From assembly GCF_014852585.1 (NCBI RefSeq), contig NZ_JACVBX010000007.1:248001-312000 (forward strand): a stretch of 64,000 nt of DNA, read 5' to 3'. A program made the position numbers and the translations under genes. This DNA comes from Pseudomonas sp. PDM18 (GTDB lineage: Bacteria > Pseudomonadota > Gammaproteobacteria > Pseudomonadales > Pseudomonadaceae). The notes beneath the pieces are model-generated. The model did no database searches and was not told the origin of the DNA. It saw only the letters and a list, made by a program, of their open reading frames with translations. Positions 6,668 to 15,902 of the stretch are shown one piece after another (the first letter of the stretch is position 1; every line of letters starts with the position of its first letter).

Positions 6668-7792
6668 ATGAATACTGTGAGCAACGTGCTGATCGTGGGT
6701 GGTGGGATTGGTGGGCTGTGCGCCGCCATCGCCCTGCGCCGCAAGGGAGTCGCGGTCGATCTGGTCGAGCTGAAGACCGAATGGACGGTCTACGGCGTCG
6801 GCATCATCCAGCAGAGCAACGTGGTGCGCGAGATGCACCGCCTCGGCCTGCTCGACGCCTACCTGGATGCGGCCTACGCCTTCGAGGACGTGGCCATCTA
6901 CACCACGCAGGGCGAGCAACTGGCGCGCATTCCCGGCCAGCGCCTGGCCGGCCCGCAGTACCCGGCCAACGTCGGCATCTCCCGTCGCGCCCTGCACAAG
7001 GTGCTGAGCGAGACCGCCATCGAGCTGGGCACCCAGGTGCGCCTGGGCACCTCGGTGGAAAGCCTCGAGCAGGACGCCAGCGGCGTCGACGTGCTGTTCA
7101 GCGATGGCAGCCAGGGGCGCTACGCGCTGGTGGTGGGTGCCGACGGCCTGTTCTCCAGGGTGCGCGGCCTGCTCTTTGGCGATAAGTACCAGCCGCACTT
7201 CACCGGCCAGTCGGTGTGGCGCCACAACTTCCCGCGCGCCGCTGGCATCGATCACCTGGCCAACTACCAGGGCCCGGCGGGCAACGCCGGCCTGGTGCCG
7301 CTGGCCGATGACCTGATGTACCTCTTCACCACCTCCCACGAACCGGGCAATCCGTGGATGGACCCAGCCAGCCTCGCCGAGGGCCTGCGCCAGCGCCTGG
7401 CCGGTTTCGGCGGGCTGATCGGCGAGCTGCGCGGGCAGATCGGCGACAGCGCCGAGGTCGTCTACAAGCCGCTGGAAGCGGTGTTCGTCGACGAACCCTG
7501 GTACCGCGGCCGCGTGTTGCTGATCGGCGACGCCGCCCACGCCACCACACCGCACCTGGGCCAGGGCGCCGGCATGGCCATCGAGGACGCCGTGGTGCTG
7601 GCAGAGGAACTCACCGCTGGCGGCGATCTGGAAGACCAGCTTCAGCGCTTCATGGGCCGCCGCTTCGAGCGCTGCAGGTTCATCAGCGAGATGTCCCTGC
7701 TGGCCGGCGAGAAGGAGATCCAGCGCGATCCGTCCTTCGACCGCATCGGCCTTGTCAAGCAGATGCTGGAGGTCACCGCGCGCCCCATCTGA
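6668..7792 (+). CDS. FAD-dependent aromatic hydroxylase-like monooxygenase
   Basis: A 374-residue group A flavoprotein monooxygenase (PHBH/salicylate hydroxylase superfamily), which uses NAD(P)H and O2 to hydroxylate phenolic rings. Visible marks are the FAD GGGIGG motif at residues 11-16, the GADG motif near residue 158 that contacts FAD and NAD(P)H, and GDAAHATTPHLGQGAG near residue 285. I use the ATG at 6668; a GTG at 6656 is in frame but has no better ribosome site. It stands behind its own copy of the shared LysR operator and heads the long transport and enzyme run. Together with the VOC protein it suggests hydroxylation followed by ring opening. Confidence 0.88.
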   Translation: MNTVSNVLIVGGGIGGLCAAIALRRKGVAVDLVELKTEWTVYGVGIIQQSNVVREMHRLGLLDAYLDAAYAFEDVAIYTTQGEQLARIPGQRLAGPQYPANVGISRRALHKVLSETAIELGTQVRLGTSVESLEQDASGVDVLFSDGSQGRYALVVGADGLFSRVRGLLFGDKYQPHFTGQSVWRHNFPRAAGIDHLANYQGPAGNAGLVPLADDLMYLFTTSHEPGNPWMDPASLAEGLRQRLAGFGGLIGELRGQIGDSAEVVYKPLEAVFVDEPWYRGRVLLIGDAAHATTPHLGQGAGMAIEDAVVLAEELTAGGDLEDQLQRFMGRRFERCRFISEMSLLAGEKEIQRDPSFDRIGLVKQMLEVTARPI

Positions 7793-7857
7793 TCCAGCGC
7801 CAGGCGCGCCCTGCCTTGATGGCGCGCCACGGCTCACCACCGCCAACACCGACGCAC

Positions 7858-7868
7858 AAGAACAAGAA
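7858..7868 (+). promoter_or_regulatory. Candidate Hfq/Crc target (double)
   Basis: AAGAACAA and AACAAGAA overlap just before the AGAGGAA ribosome site of the DUF1302 gene. Both match AAnAAnAA exactly. Confidence 0.5.
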
Positions 7869-7882
7869 AGAGGAAACCCCCG

Positions 7883-9553
7883 ATGTTGACTCGCACGCGT
7901 GCAACCGCGCGGCCGCTGCCGCCGCTCAAGCCCATTACCCTGGCTCTTCTCGCGCTGGCCGCCAGCCACGCCCAGGCCTTCGAATTCGACACCGGCAACC
8001 CCGACCTGCGGGCGCGCTGGGACAACACCCTGAAGTACAGCGCCGCCTGGCGCACACAGGACCCGAGCAGCAAGCTCACCGAAGGCCAGACCGCGCTGAA
8101 CCTCGACGACGGCGACCGCAACTTCGACAAGGGCCTGATCTCCAACCGCCTGGACCTGCTCTCCGAGCTGGACATCACCTACGGCAACGTCGGTGCGCGG
8201 GTCAGCGGCGCGGCCTGGTACGACGACGTCTACAACCGCGGCACCGATAACAACGCCCCCGGCCGCGCCAACAGCTACTCGGTGGACTACGACGAGTTCA
8301 CCGACGACACCCGCACTCTCCACGGGCGCAAGGGCGAGCTGCTGGATGCCTTCGTCTTCGGCAAGACCGAGATCGGCGAGATGCCGGTGTCCGGCCGCCT
8401 GGGCCGCTACGCCATGCAGTGGGGCGAGAGCCTGTTCTACGGCATGAACGGCATCGCCGGCGGCATGGCACCGGTCGACGTGGTCAAGGGCCTGTCGGTG
8501 CCCAACACCCAGTTCAAGGAACTGATCCGCCCAGTACAGCAGGTCTCCGGCCAGCTGCAGCTGACCCCGGACGTGTCCCTGGGCGCCTATTACCAGTTCG
8601 AGTGGGAAGCCAACCGCCTGCCCGCTGCCGGCAGTTACTTCTCCAATGACGACTTCTTCGGCGACGGCGGCGAGCGCATGTTCGTCGGCACACCGGTGAT
8701 GCCCGGCGGCCAGCCGCTGGCCTTCTACCGCGGCAACGACAAGGAGGCCAAGGATTCGGGGCAGGGCGGCGTGCAACTGCGCTGGCGCACCGAGACGGTG
8801 GACTGGGGCGTCTACGCCATCCGCTTCCACGACAAGAGCCCGCAGCTCAACGTGCGCCCGGACTTCGCCAACCTCAACCCGGTGACCGGCAAGGCCGGCG
8901 AGTACTACTGGGTCTATCCCGAAGGCATTGAGGCGCTGGGGGCGAGCTTCTCCACCACCCTGGGCAACTTCAACGTGGCGGGCGAGCTGTCCACCCGCTG
9001 GAACCAGCCGTTGGCCTCCACCAGCCAGCACGCCCTGGCGCCGGGCGAGGCAATCGACAACGACGACGACCCGGTCTATGCCACCGGCCGCACGCTGCAT
9101 GCCAACTTCTCCTGGCTGGCGAGCCTGGAGCCGAACTTCGTCGCCGCCGAGTCGAGCTTCCTCGGCGAGATCGCCTGGAACCGGGTGATGAGCGTGAGCC
9201 AGAACGCCGATGCGGTCGACCCCAACGCCGACCGCGACGCCACCAGCCTGCGCCTGGTGTTCGAGCCGATGTACCGGCAGATCTACCCCGGCTTAGACCT
9301 CTCGGTACCCATCGGCGCGAGCTACACCAACGGCGCCTCCGAGGCGCTGGGCACTGGCTTCGGCACCGACCACGGCGGCGACCTGAACATCGGCCTGAAG
9401 GGCAACTACCTCAACACCTGGAACCTGGGCCTGACCTACACGCACTACTACGGCCCGGAGAACACCTTCCTCGACGCCGACAATCACTACACCTACGAAC
9501 AGTCGCTGAAAGACCGCGACTTCATCGCCTTCACCGTCAGCCGCACCTTCTGA
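7883..9553 (+). CDS. DUF1302 outer-membrane protein
   Basis: A 556-residue DUF1302 family protein. An N-terminal signal peptide ends near ASHAQA (residue about 33). The mature part is rich in alternating strands and aromatic residues, ending in a C-terminal Phe (VSRTF), as outer-membrane barrels do. Members are usually paired with DUF1329 and sit in operons for hydrophobic substrates such as aromatics, terpenes or steroids. Here it is followed 14 nt later by DUF1329 and then by a YCF48 protein and an RND transporter. The likely job is passage of the substrate or product across the outer membrane; this is inferred from context. Confidence 0.88.
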   Translation: MLTRTRATARPLPPLKPITLALLALAASHAQAFEFDTGNPDLRARWDNTLKYSAAWRTQDPSSKLTEGQTALNLDDGDRNFDKGLISNRLDLLSELDITYGNVGARVSGAAWYDDVYNRGTDNNAPGRANSYSVDYDEFTDDTRTLHGRKGELLDAFVFGKTEIGEMPVSGRLGRYAMQWGESLFYGMNGIAGGMAPVDVVKGLSVPNTQFKELIRPVQQVSGQLQLTPDVSLGAYYQFEWEANRLPAAGSYFSNDDFFGDGGERMFVGTPVMPGGQPLAFYRGNDKEAKDSGQGGVQLRWRTETVDWGVYAIRFHDKSPQLNVRPDFANLNPVTGKAGEYYWVYPEGIEALGASFSTTLGNFNVAGELSTRWNQPLASTSQHALAPGEAIDNDDDPVYATGRTLHANFSWLASLEPNFVAAESSFLGEIAWNRVMSVSQNADAVDPNADRDATSLRLVFEPMYRQIYPGLDLSVPIGASYTNGASEALGTGFGTDHGGDLNIGLKGNYLNTWNLGLTYTHYYGPENTFLDADNHYTYEQSLKDRDFIAFTVSRTF

Positions 9554-9567
9554 CCGAGGACTGCCCG

Positions 9568-10935
9568 ATGAAACACAACAAGAAAGTCGTTTCCCTGCTC
9601 ACCGCCTTGAGTGCCTCCCTGCTGTTCGCCCATGGCGCCTCTGGCGCCGTCTCCGCCGAGGAGGCGGGCAAACTGAGAACCACCCTGACCCCGCTGGGCG
9701 GCGAGCGTGCCGGCAATGCCGACGGCAGCATCCCGGCCTGGACCGGTGGCTACACCCAGGTCGACCCGGCCTACAAGGACGGCGGCAAACGCGGCGATCC
9801 CTTCGCCAGCGAAAAGCCGCAGCTGACCATCACCGCGCAGAACATGGCGCAGTATGCCGACAAGCTGACCCCCGGCATCCAGGCGATGCTGAAGAAGTAC
9901 CCGGACAGCTACCGACTGGAGGTCTACCCGACCCACCGCAGCGCCGCCGCGCCGCAGTCGGTGTACGACGCCACCTTCGCCAACGCCACCAGTGGCAAGC
10001 TGGTGGACGGCCCCGGCGGGCCGATGCCCGAAGGCGCCGCCGGGGGCATTCCGTTCCCGATCCCGGCCAACGGCGTGGAAGCCATGTGGAACCACCTGCT
10101 GCGCTGGCGCGGCGCCTCCTGGCACGCGAGCTTCAACCAGTACCTGACCACCGCCGACGGCAAGCATGTGCTGACCAACGACTCCCGCGCCGACCTGCAG
10201 ATGCCCTGGTACCTGCCGGGCGGCAGCGGCGAGAAGGGCGTGTTCTGGTCGATTCGCATGACCAACGACGGCCCGCCGCTGCGCGCCGGCGAAGCCATCA
10301 CCGGCCTGGAAAACCTCAACGCCGACAAGGCTGCGGTGTGGACCTACCTGCCCGGTCAGCGTCGCGTGCGTCGCCTGCCCAACGCCTGCTGCGACACCCC
10401 GACGCCGGCTACTGCCGGGGTCATGAGCTTCGACGAGCTGTACGTGTTCAACGGCCGCGTCGACCGCTTCGACTGGAAGCTGGTGGGCAAGAAGGAGATG
10501 TACATCCCCTACAACGTCAACAAGGTCTTCACCGCCGAAAACGGCGAGGCGCTGCTCGATGCGCACCACCTGAAGTCCGACGCCATTCGCTGGGAGCTGC
10601 ACCGCGTCTGGGTGGTGGAAGCGAGCCTGAAGAGCGGCCAGCGCCACGTCATGCCCAAGAGCACCTACTACCTCGACGAAGACACCTGGGCCGCCGTGCT
10701 CGGCGAGCGCTACGACGCGCGCAACCAGCTGGCCAAGGTGGTCTGGACCTCGCCGGTGGTACTGCCCGACCTGCCCGGCGTGGTGACCCTCACCAACGGC
10801 TTCTACGACCTGCTCTCCGGGGCCTGGTTCGCCGGGGACCTGTTCGCCGGCAAGAGCGAGCAGTACCGCATCGTGCCGCCCTACAAGGACTCGGTGTTCA
10901 CCGCCGACGCCATGGCGGGTGAGGGCGTGCGCTGA
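9568..10935 (+). CDS. DUF1329 periplasmic protein
   Basis: A 455-residue DUF1329 family protein with a signal peptide (residues 1 to about 28, ending near GASGAVSAEEA). The family is predicted to have a lipoprotein-carrier-like beta fold and almost always accompanies a DUF1302 barrel. Codons 4-6 hold an AACAAGAA motif (9577-9584), so the catabolite-repression signal lies inside the start of the gene. It is the second gene of the envelope set. A periplasmic shuttle between the barrel and the RND pump is a reasonable guess with no direct proof. Confidence 0.87.
   Translation: MKHNKKVVSLLTALSASLLFAHGASGAVSAEEAGKLRTTLTPLGGERAGNADGSIPAWTGGYTQVDPAYKDGGKRGDPFASEKPQLTITAQNMAQYADKLTPGIQAMLKKYPDSYRLEVYPTHRSAAAPQSVYDATFANATSGKLVDGPGGPMPEGAAGGIPFPIPANGVEAMWNHLLRWRGASWHASFNQYLTTADGKHVLTNDSRADLQMPWYLPGGSGEKGVFWSIRMTNDGPPLRAGEAITGLENLNADKAAVWTYLPGQRRVRRLPNACCDTPTPATAGVMSFDELYVFNGRVDRFDWKLVGKKEMYIPYNVNKVFTAENGEALLDAHHLKSDAIRWELHRVWVVEASLKSGQRHVMPKSTYYLDEDTWAAVLGERYDARNQLAKVVWTSPVVLPDLPGVVTLTNGFYDLLSGAWFAGDLFAGKSEQYRIVPPYKDSVFTADAMAGEGVR
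9577..9584 (+). promoter_or_regulatory. Candidate Hfq/Crc target inside DUF1329 start
   Basis: AACAAGAA at codons 4-6 of DUF1329, exact AAnAAnAA match within the ribosome footprint. Confidence 0.4.
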
Positions 10936-10947
10936 TCGTCCGCGGGC

Positions 10948-10967
10948 AGGCCCGGCGTCTCGGGCCT
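10948..10967 (+). other. Intercistronic stem-loop
   Basis: AGGCCCG and CGGGCCT pair around a 6-nt loop, 12 nt after the DUF1329 stop. No T-run follows, so it may be an mRNA-stabilising or attenuating hairpin before the YCF48 gene. Confidence 0.4.
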
Positions 10968-11016
10968 CGCCCAGCTCCTGCAGCGAGCTGTGTAGCGAAA
11001 CCGTTGTAGCGATTAC

Positions 11017-11028
11017 AAGAAAAAAGAA
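11017..11028 (+). promoter_or_regulatory. Candidate Hfq/Crc target
   Basis: AAGAAAAA followed by AAAAAGAA, both AAnAAnAA matches, touching the AAAGG ribosome site of the YCF48 gene. Confidence 0.45.
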
Positions 11029-11040
11029 AGGTTGCGTGCG

Positions 11041-12102
11041 ATGAAGAAGAGTCTCTCCGCCTGGCTGCTGGCAGCCTGTTGCGCGGTGCCTGCGGCGTTC
11101 GCCGATGGCAGCGTGGATGTCCTGGCGCAGCCCGCCGTGCATGGCCCGCAGGCCCTGCGCGCGGTGCTGCAGGATGTGGCCCGCGCTGGCGAGCGTCTGG
11201 TGGCAGTGGGGGAGCGTGGCGTGGTGCTGCTCTCCGACGACAACGGCACTACCTGGCGCCAGGCCACGGCAGTGCCGGTGAGCGCCGGCCTGACTGCCGT
11301 ACAGTTCATCGATGCGCAGAGTGGCTGGGCCATCGGCCACGCCGGCGTGGTGCTGCACAGCGAGGACGGCGGCGAGCACTGGACCCTGCAACTCGATGGC
11401 AAGCGTGGCGCTGCCCTGGAGCAGCAGGCCGCCGAAGCTTCCGGTGACGCTGCGCGCGTCGCTGCCGCGCAAAGGTTGGTGGCCGACGGCGCCGACAAAC
11501 CGCTGCTGGCGCTGAGCTTCGCCGATACCCGCCACGGTCTGGTGGTCGGTGCTTACGGCGTGGCGCTGAGCACTGCCGATGGCGGTCGCAGCTGGCAGTC
11601 CGCGATGGGCCGGCTGCCGAACCAGCGTGGTCTTCACCTGTACGCCCTGGCCCGCGCCGGCAGTGACCTGTACGTCGCCGGTGAGCAAGGCCTGCTGCTG
11701 CGTTCCCGCGATGACGGCGCGCACTTCGACGCCCTGCAGAGCCCCTACGACGGCAGCTACTTCGCCGCCGCCGTGCTCCCCAGTGGGCGCCTGCTGATTG
11801 GTGGTCTGCGCGGCACCCTGTTCGCTTCCGACGATGCCGGCGAAAGCTTCCAGCCGCTGGCCAATCCGATCCCCGCATCGATCAACGGCATCCGCGTCGC
11901 CGGCGGCCAGCTGCTGCTCGCCAACCAGGCCGGGATGCTGCTGCGCGGCGGCCTGGACGCCTTCGCTGCGCAGCCGCTACCGGTCTCCGACGGCTTGCCG
12001 CTGGCCGCGGCGATCACAGCTGCCGACGGTGCCATCGTCTCCGTCGGCATGGCCGGTGCGCGCCGCCTGGCGCCTTCTTCCCAACCCCTTCGCGCGGACT
12101 GA
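11041..12102 (+). CDS. YCF48-like beta-propeller protein
   Basis: A 353-residue exported protein with a signal peptide (cleavage near AAFADG). It contains repeated YCF48/BNR-type blades, for example GVVLLSDDNGTTWRQA, GVVLHSEDGGEHWTLQ, GVALSTADGGRSWQSA and GLLLRSRDDGAHF. YCF48 proteins assist photosystem II assembly in plants; in proteobacteria they commonly lie right before an RND/MMPL transporter, as here (3 nt gap). The likely role is a periplasmic partner of that pump. ATG at 11041 is chosen over an upstream TTG because of the AAAGG site. Confidence 0.85.
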   Translation: MKKSLSAWLLAACCAVPAAFADGSVDVLAQPAVHGPQALRAVLQDVARAGERLVAVGERGVVLLSDDNGTTWRQATAVPVSAGLTAVQFIDAQSGWAIGHAGVVLHSEDGGEHWTLQLDGKRGAALEQQAAEASGDAARVAAAQRLVADGADKPLLALSFADTRHGLVVGAYGVALSTADGGRSWQSAMGRLPNQRGLHLYALARAGSDLYVAGEQGLLLRSRDDGAHFDALQSPYDGSYFAAAVLPSGRLLIGGLRGTLFASDDAGESFQPLANPIPASINGIRVAGGQLLLANQAGMLLRGGLDAFAAQPLPVSDGLPLAAAITAADGAIVSVGMAGARRLAPSSQPLRAD

Positions 12103-12105
12103 GCC

Positions 12106-14592
12106 ATGCACGCCACGACTTCCCCTGAGCCGTCCAGCGGCCGCCTCGACGACTTCGACAGTGCTTCCGGCTCGCTGCTGGAACGCGCGCTGTTCAACCA
12201 CCGCGCCCTGGTCCTACTGCTGTGCCTGGCGGCGACCCTGCTGCTGGGCTGGCAGGCCACCCGCCTGACGCTCAACGCCAGCTTCGAGAAGATGATCCCG
12301 CGCGAGCACCCCTTCATCCACAACTACCTGGAACACCGCCAGGAGCTGGCCGGGCTGGGCAACGCCGTGCGCATCGCCGTGGCCAACCCGCGCGGCAGCC
12401 TCTACGACAAGGACTACCTGCACAGCCTGCAGCAGCTCAACGATGCGGTGTATCTGCTCCCCGGCGTCGACCGTGCGGCGATGAAGTCGCTGTGGACGCC
12501 CTCGACCCGCTGGACCGGTGTGACCGAGGACGGCCTCGAAGGCGGCCCGGTGATTCCAGACGGCTACGATGGCAGCCTCGCGAAACTTGAAGAACTCAAG
12601 CGCAACGTCGAGCGCTCCAACGAGATCGGCCAGCTGGTGGCCTTCGACCAGCGCTCGAGCATCGTCTACGTGCCGCTGCTGGAGAAGACCCCGGACGGTC
12701 AGGCGCTGGACTACACGGCCTTCGCCCATGAGCTGGAAAGCCTGCGCGCGCGCTTCCAGGGGCAGGGCGTGGACATCCGCATCACCGGCTTCGCCAAGGT
12801 GGTGGGCGACCTGATCGACGGGCTGAAGCAGATCCTGCTGTTCTTCGCCGCCGCCATCGCTATCACCGCCGCGGTGCTCTACTGGTACACCCGCTGCGTG
12901 CGCAGCACCGCGCTGGTGGTGATCTGCTCGCTGGTGGCGGTGGTCTGGCAACTCGGCCTGCTGCCGCTGCTGGGTTACGAGCTGGACCCGTACTCGGTGC
13001 TGGTGCCGTTCCTGGTGTTCGCCATCGGCATGAGCCACGGCGCGCAGAAGATGAACGGCATCATGCAGGACATCGGCCGCGGCATGCATCGCCTGGTGGC
13101 GGCGCGCTTCACCTTCCGCCGGCTGTTCCTCGCCGGGCTCACCGCGCTGCTTTGTGACGCCGTGGGTTTCGCCGTGCTGATGATCATCCGTATCCAGGTG
13201 ATCCAGGACCTGGCGGTGATCGCCAGCCTGGGCGTGGCGGTGCTGATCTTCACCAACCTGATCCTGCTGCCGGTGCTGCTCTCCTACGTGGGCGTCAGTG
13301 CCCGCGCGGCGCGCCGCAGCCTGCGCGCCGAAGAGGCCGAGGCGAGCGGGGCGGACAAGCACGCCATGTGGCGCTTCCTCGACCTGTTCACCCGGCGCCG
13401 CTGGGCCGCCGCGTGCATCGCCGTGGCCGCGCTGATGGCCGCTGGCGGCTACGCGGTGAGCCTGCACCTGAAGGTCGGCGACCTCGATGCCGGCGCCCCC
13501 GAGCTGCGCCCGGACTCGCGCTACAACCGCGACAATGCCTTCGTCACTGCCCACTACGGCGCCAGCAGCGACGTCTTTGCTGTGATGGTGCAGACCCCGC
13601 CCGGCGCCTGCTCGGCCTACGACACCCTCAAGCGCGTGGATGACCTGGACTGGCAACTGCGTGGCCTGCTGGGAGTGGACTCGACCAACTCGCTGGCGCT
13701 GCTCAACCGCCGTGTTCTGGTGGGCCTCTCCGAAGGCAGCCCGAAGTGGTACGAGCTGGTGAACAACCAGGCGACCCTGAACATGGTCACCGCCAACGCG
13801 CCCCGTGGCCTGTACAACGACGATTGCAGCCTGCTGACGCTCTACGCCTACCTCACCGACCACAAGGCCGACACCCTCGCGCGCGTCGTGGACAGCGTGC
13901 AGGCCTTCGCCCACGACAACGACAGCGAGCAGGCGAAGTTCCTCCTCGCCGCCGGCAGCGCGGGTATCGAGGCGGCCACCAACCAGGTGGTGAAACAGGC
14001 CAATCGTGACATGCTCTGGTGGGTCTACGGCGCGGTCATCCTGCTCTGCCTGGTGACCTTCCGCTCTTGGCGTGCGGTGCTCTGCGCAGTGCTGCCGCTG
14101 GTGCTGACCTCGATCCTCTGCGAGGCGCTGATGGTGGCGCTGGGCATCGGCGTGAAGGTCGCGACCCTGCCGGTGATCGCTCTGGGCGTGGGCATCGGCG
14201 TGGACTACGCGCTCTACGTCATGAGCATCGTGCTGGCGCAGCTGCGCCAGGGCGCGAGTTTGTCCGAGGCGTATTACCGCGCGCTGCTGTTCACCGGCAA
14301 GGTGGTGATGCTCACCGGCGTGACCCTGGCCATCGGCGTCGGCACCTGGATCTTCTCGCCCATCAAGTTCCAGGCCGACATGGGCGTGCTGCTGGCCTTC
14401 ATGTTCGTCTGGAACATGGTCGGCGCGCTGATCCTGCTGCCGGCTCTGGCGTATTTCCTTTTGCCGCAGCGCCAGGCCCGCCTGGAGGCGCAACCGACTG
14501 TGGCGGCGCACCACCTGCAGGAAGTCCATCACGACCGCGACTGCTGCCAGCAGCACGCCGCCACGCCCCTGGCCTGCGGCCAGGCTCGCTGA
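12106..14592 (+). CDS. RND/MMPL family transporter
   Basis: An 828-residue inner-membrane transporter of the RND superfamily, MMPL type. It has the duplicated layout: one membrane helix near residue 35, a large periplasmic loop, a block of five helices (about residues 240-400), a second helix near 430, a second loop and a second block (about 640-805). The conserved sterol-sensing-like segments LGVGIGVDYALYVMSI and FAIGMSHGAQKMNGI are present. The C-terminal tail is cytoplasmic and His/Cys-rich. It follows the YCF48 gene by 3 nt. MMPL pumps move lipids or hydrophobic small molecules; the substrate here is unknown. Confidence 0.88.
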   Translation: MHATTSPEPSSGRLDDFDSASGSLLERALFNHRALVLLLCLAATLLLGWQATRLTLNASFEKMIPREHPFIHNYLEHRQELAGLGNAVRIAVANPRGSLYDKDYLHSLQQLNDAVYLLPGVDRAAMKSLWTPSTRWTGVTEDGLEGGPVIPDGYDGSLAKLEELKRNVERSNEIGQLVAFDQRSSIVYVPLLEKTPDGQALDYTAFAHELESLRARFQGQGVDIRITGFAKVVGDLIDGLKQILLFFAAAIAITAAVLYWYTRCVRSTALVVICSLVAVVWQLGLLPLLGYELDPYSVLVPFLVFAIGMSHGAQKMNGIMQDIGRGMHRLVAARFTFRRLFLAGLTALLCDAVGFAVLMIIRIQVIQDLAVIASLGVAVLIFTNLILLPVLLSYVGVSARAARRSLRAEEAEASGADKHAMWRFLDLFTRRRWAAACIAVAALMAAGGYAVSLHLKVGDLDAGAPELRPDSRYNRDNAFVTAHYGASSDVFAVMVQTPPGACSAYDTLKRVDDLDWQLRGLLGVDSTNSLALLNRRVLVGLSEGSPKWYELVNNQATLNMVTANAPRGLYNDDCSLLTLYAYLTDHKADTLARVVDSVQAFAHDNDSEQAKFLLAAGSAGIEAATNQVVKQANRDMLWWVYGAVILLCLVTFRSWRAVLCAVLPLVLTSILCEALMVALGIGVKVATLPVIALGVGIGVDYALYVMSIVLAQLRQGASLSEAYYRALLFTGKVVMLTGVTLAIGVGTWIFSPIKFQADMGVLLAFMFVWNMVGALILLPALAYFLLPQRQARLEAQPTVAAHHLQEVHHDRDCCQQHAATPLACGQAR

Positions 14593-14623
14593 GTCCGCAC
14601 AACGACAACAAGAGGACGACTCC

Positions 14624-14722
14624 ATGCCCTGCTTGAAGACCCTGTGGCGCGAACTGCGCGCCGGCCTGATCCAGTACGGCGCCACCCATTGCCTGCTGGT
14701 GGAGGTGCGCGATGAGCGCTGA
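14624..14722 (+). CDS. Small 32-codon ORF overlapping the MFS start
   Basis: An ATG with AGAGGA 8 nt upstream opens a 32-residue reading frame (MPCLKTLWRELRAGLIQY...) that ends 11 nt inside the MFS transporter gene. The MFS ATG itself has GGAGGTG upstream, which lies within this small frame. It could be a small amphipathic or membrane-associated protein or a coupling leader. No known family was recognised. The ribosome site and the overlap support translation; nothing else does. Confidence 0.5.
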   Translation: MPCLKTLWRELRAGLIQYGATHCLLVEVRDER

Positions 14723-15902
14723 ACGCACCGCCGGTAGTGCGCAAGCCCTGTTGTTGTTGTTCGGCAGCTGCCTGCCGGTGCTTGGCGCGGTGCTCATCGC
14801 GCCGGTACTGCCGCGCATGCAGGCGCACTTCGCCGAGACTCCAGGCGCCGCTGTGCTGGTGCCGGTGGCATTGACCCTGCCGGCGCTGGTGATCGCCTTC
14901 CTCGCGCCGCTGGCCGGGGTATTGGCCGACCGCGTGGGCCGGCGCTCCCTGCTGCTCGCCAGCATGCTGCTCTACAGCCTCTGCGGCTTGCTGCCATTGT
15001 GGCTGGATTCGCTCGGCCTGATCGTCGCCAGCCGTGCCGGCATCGGCCTGGCGGAAGCCGGGATCATGACCTGCTGCACCACGCTGATGGGCGACTACTT
15101 CGACGGCCAGCGCCGCGAGCGCCTGTTCGCCCTGCAGATGGTCGCCACCTCGCTCTCCGCCGCGCTGTTCATGGGGCTGGGCGGCGCGCTGGGAGAGAAC
15201 AGCTGGCGCACCCCGTTCGCGCTCTATGCCGTGGGCGTGCTCTGTCTGCCGCTGATGGCCGCTTTGCTCTGGGAGCCGCAGGCACGCCGCGTCGAGCATG
15301 AGCCGGCCAGTTCCTCGCGCTTCCCCTGGGCCGCCCTGGCGCCGCTGTACCTGCTCACGGGGCTGGCCGGCGTCAGCCTGTTCATCGTGCCGGTGCAGGC
15401 GGGCTACCTGCTGCAACTGCTGCACGTCGACGGCCCGCAGCAGATCGGCCTGACCATGGGCGCCAACCAGCTCGGCGTGCTGGCCGGCGCGCTGACCTTC
15501 CGCCTGCTTGCCGGGTTGCCGGCGCGCCGCCTGCTGGCGCTGGGCTTCGCCACGGCGGGCCTGGGTGGCGGGCTGATGGCGCTGTCGTCCAGCCATGCGC
15601 TCGTGGTCCTCGCCGTGCTGTTGAACGGGCTGGGCGTGGGACTGCTGCTGCCGACGCTGATCACCCAGGTGATGCAGCAGGTCGGCTTCGACCAGCGCGG
15701 CCGCGCCACCGGTGGCTTCACCGCATCGATCTTCGCCGGCGAATTCGTCAGCCCGCTGCTGGTGCTGGCGCTCACCGGCGGCGTCGCCAGTCAGCTGCCG
15801 AATGCCCTGCTGCTGGTGGCGCTGGCCCAGCTCGCACTGGCGCCGCTGTGCTTGGTGCTGCTGCGCGGTCGCCGCGTGGCATCGGTGGCGGGGGCGTTAT
15901 GA
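14712..15902 (+). CDS. MFS transporter
   Basis: A 396-residue major facilitator with about 12 hydrophobic helices. The MFS signature between helices 2 and 3 reads GVLADRVGRRSLLL. The set of short loops and small size fit the drug/sugar or aromatic-acid exporters and importers. It overlaps the small ORF upstream by 11 nt and the following SDR by 4 nt (ATGA), so it is in the operon. Transport of the pathway substrate or of an intermediate is inferred from position. Confidence 0.87.
   Translation: MSAERTAGSAQALLLLFGSCLPVLGAVLIAPVLPRMQAHFAETPGAAVLVPVALTLPALVIAFLAPLAGVLADRVGRRSLLLASMLLYSLCGLLPLWLDSLGLIVASRAGIGLAEAGIMTCCTTLMGDYFDGQRRERLFALQMVATSLSAALFMGLGGALGENSWRTPFALYAVGVLCLPLMAALLWEPQARRVEHEPASSSRFPWAALAPLYLLTGLAGVSLFIVPVQAGYLLQLLHVDGPQQIGLTMGANQLGVLAGALTFRLLAGLPARRLLALGFATAGLGGGLMALSSSHALVVLAVLLNGLGVGLLLPTLITQVMQQVGFDQRGRATGGFTASIFAGEFVSPLLVLALTGGVASQLPNALLLVALAQLALAPLCLVLLRGRRVASVAGAL

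Noticed and set aside
6389-9100. Open frame of about 900 codons on the minus strand across the FAD hydroxylase and DUF1302 genes
   Set aside because: It mirrors the codon bias of the plus-strand genes, has no recognisable domain and is rich in His, Gln, Val and Gly as usual for antisense frames in GC-rich DNA.
12214-14685. Open frame of about 820 codons opposite the MMPL transporter
   Set aside because: Low-complexity His/Gln/Arg-rich translation with no fold; the plus strand encodes a clear transporter.
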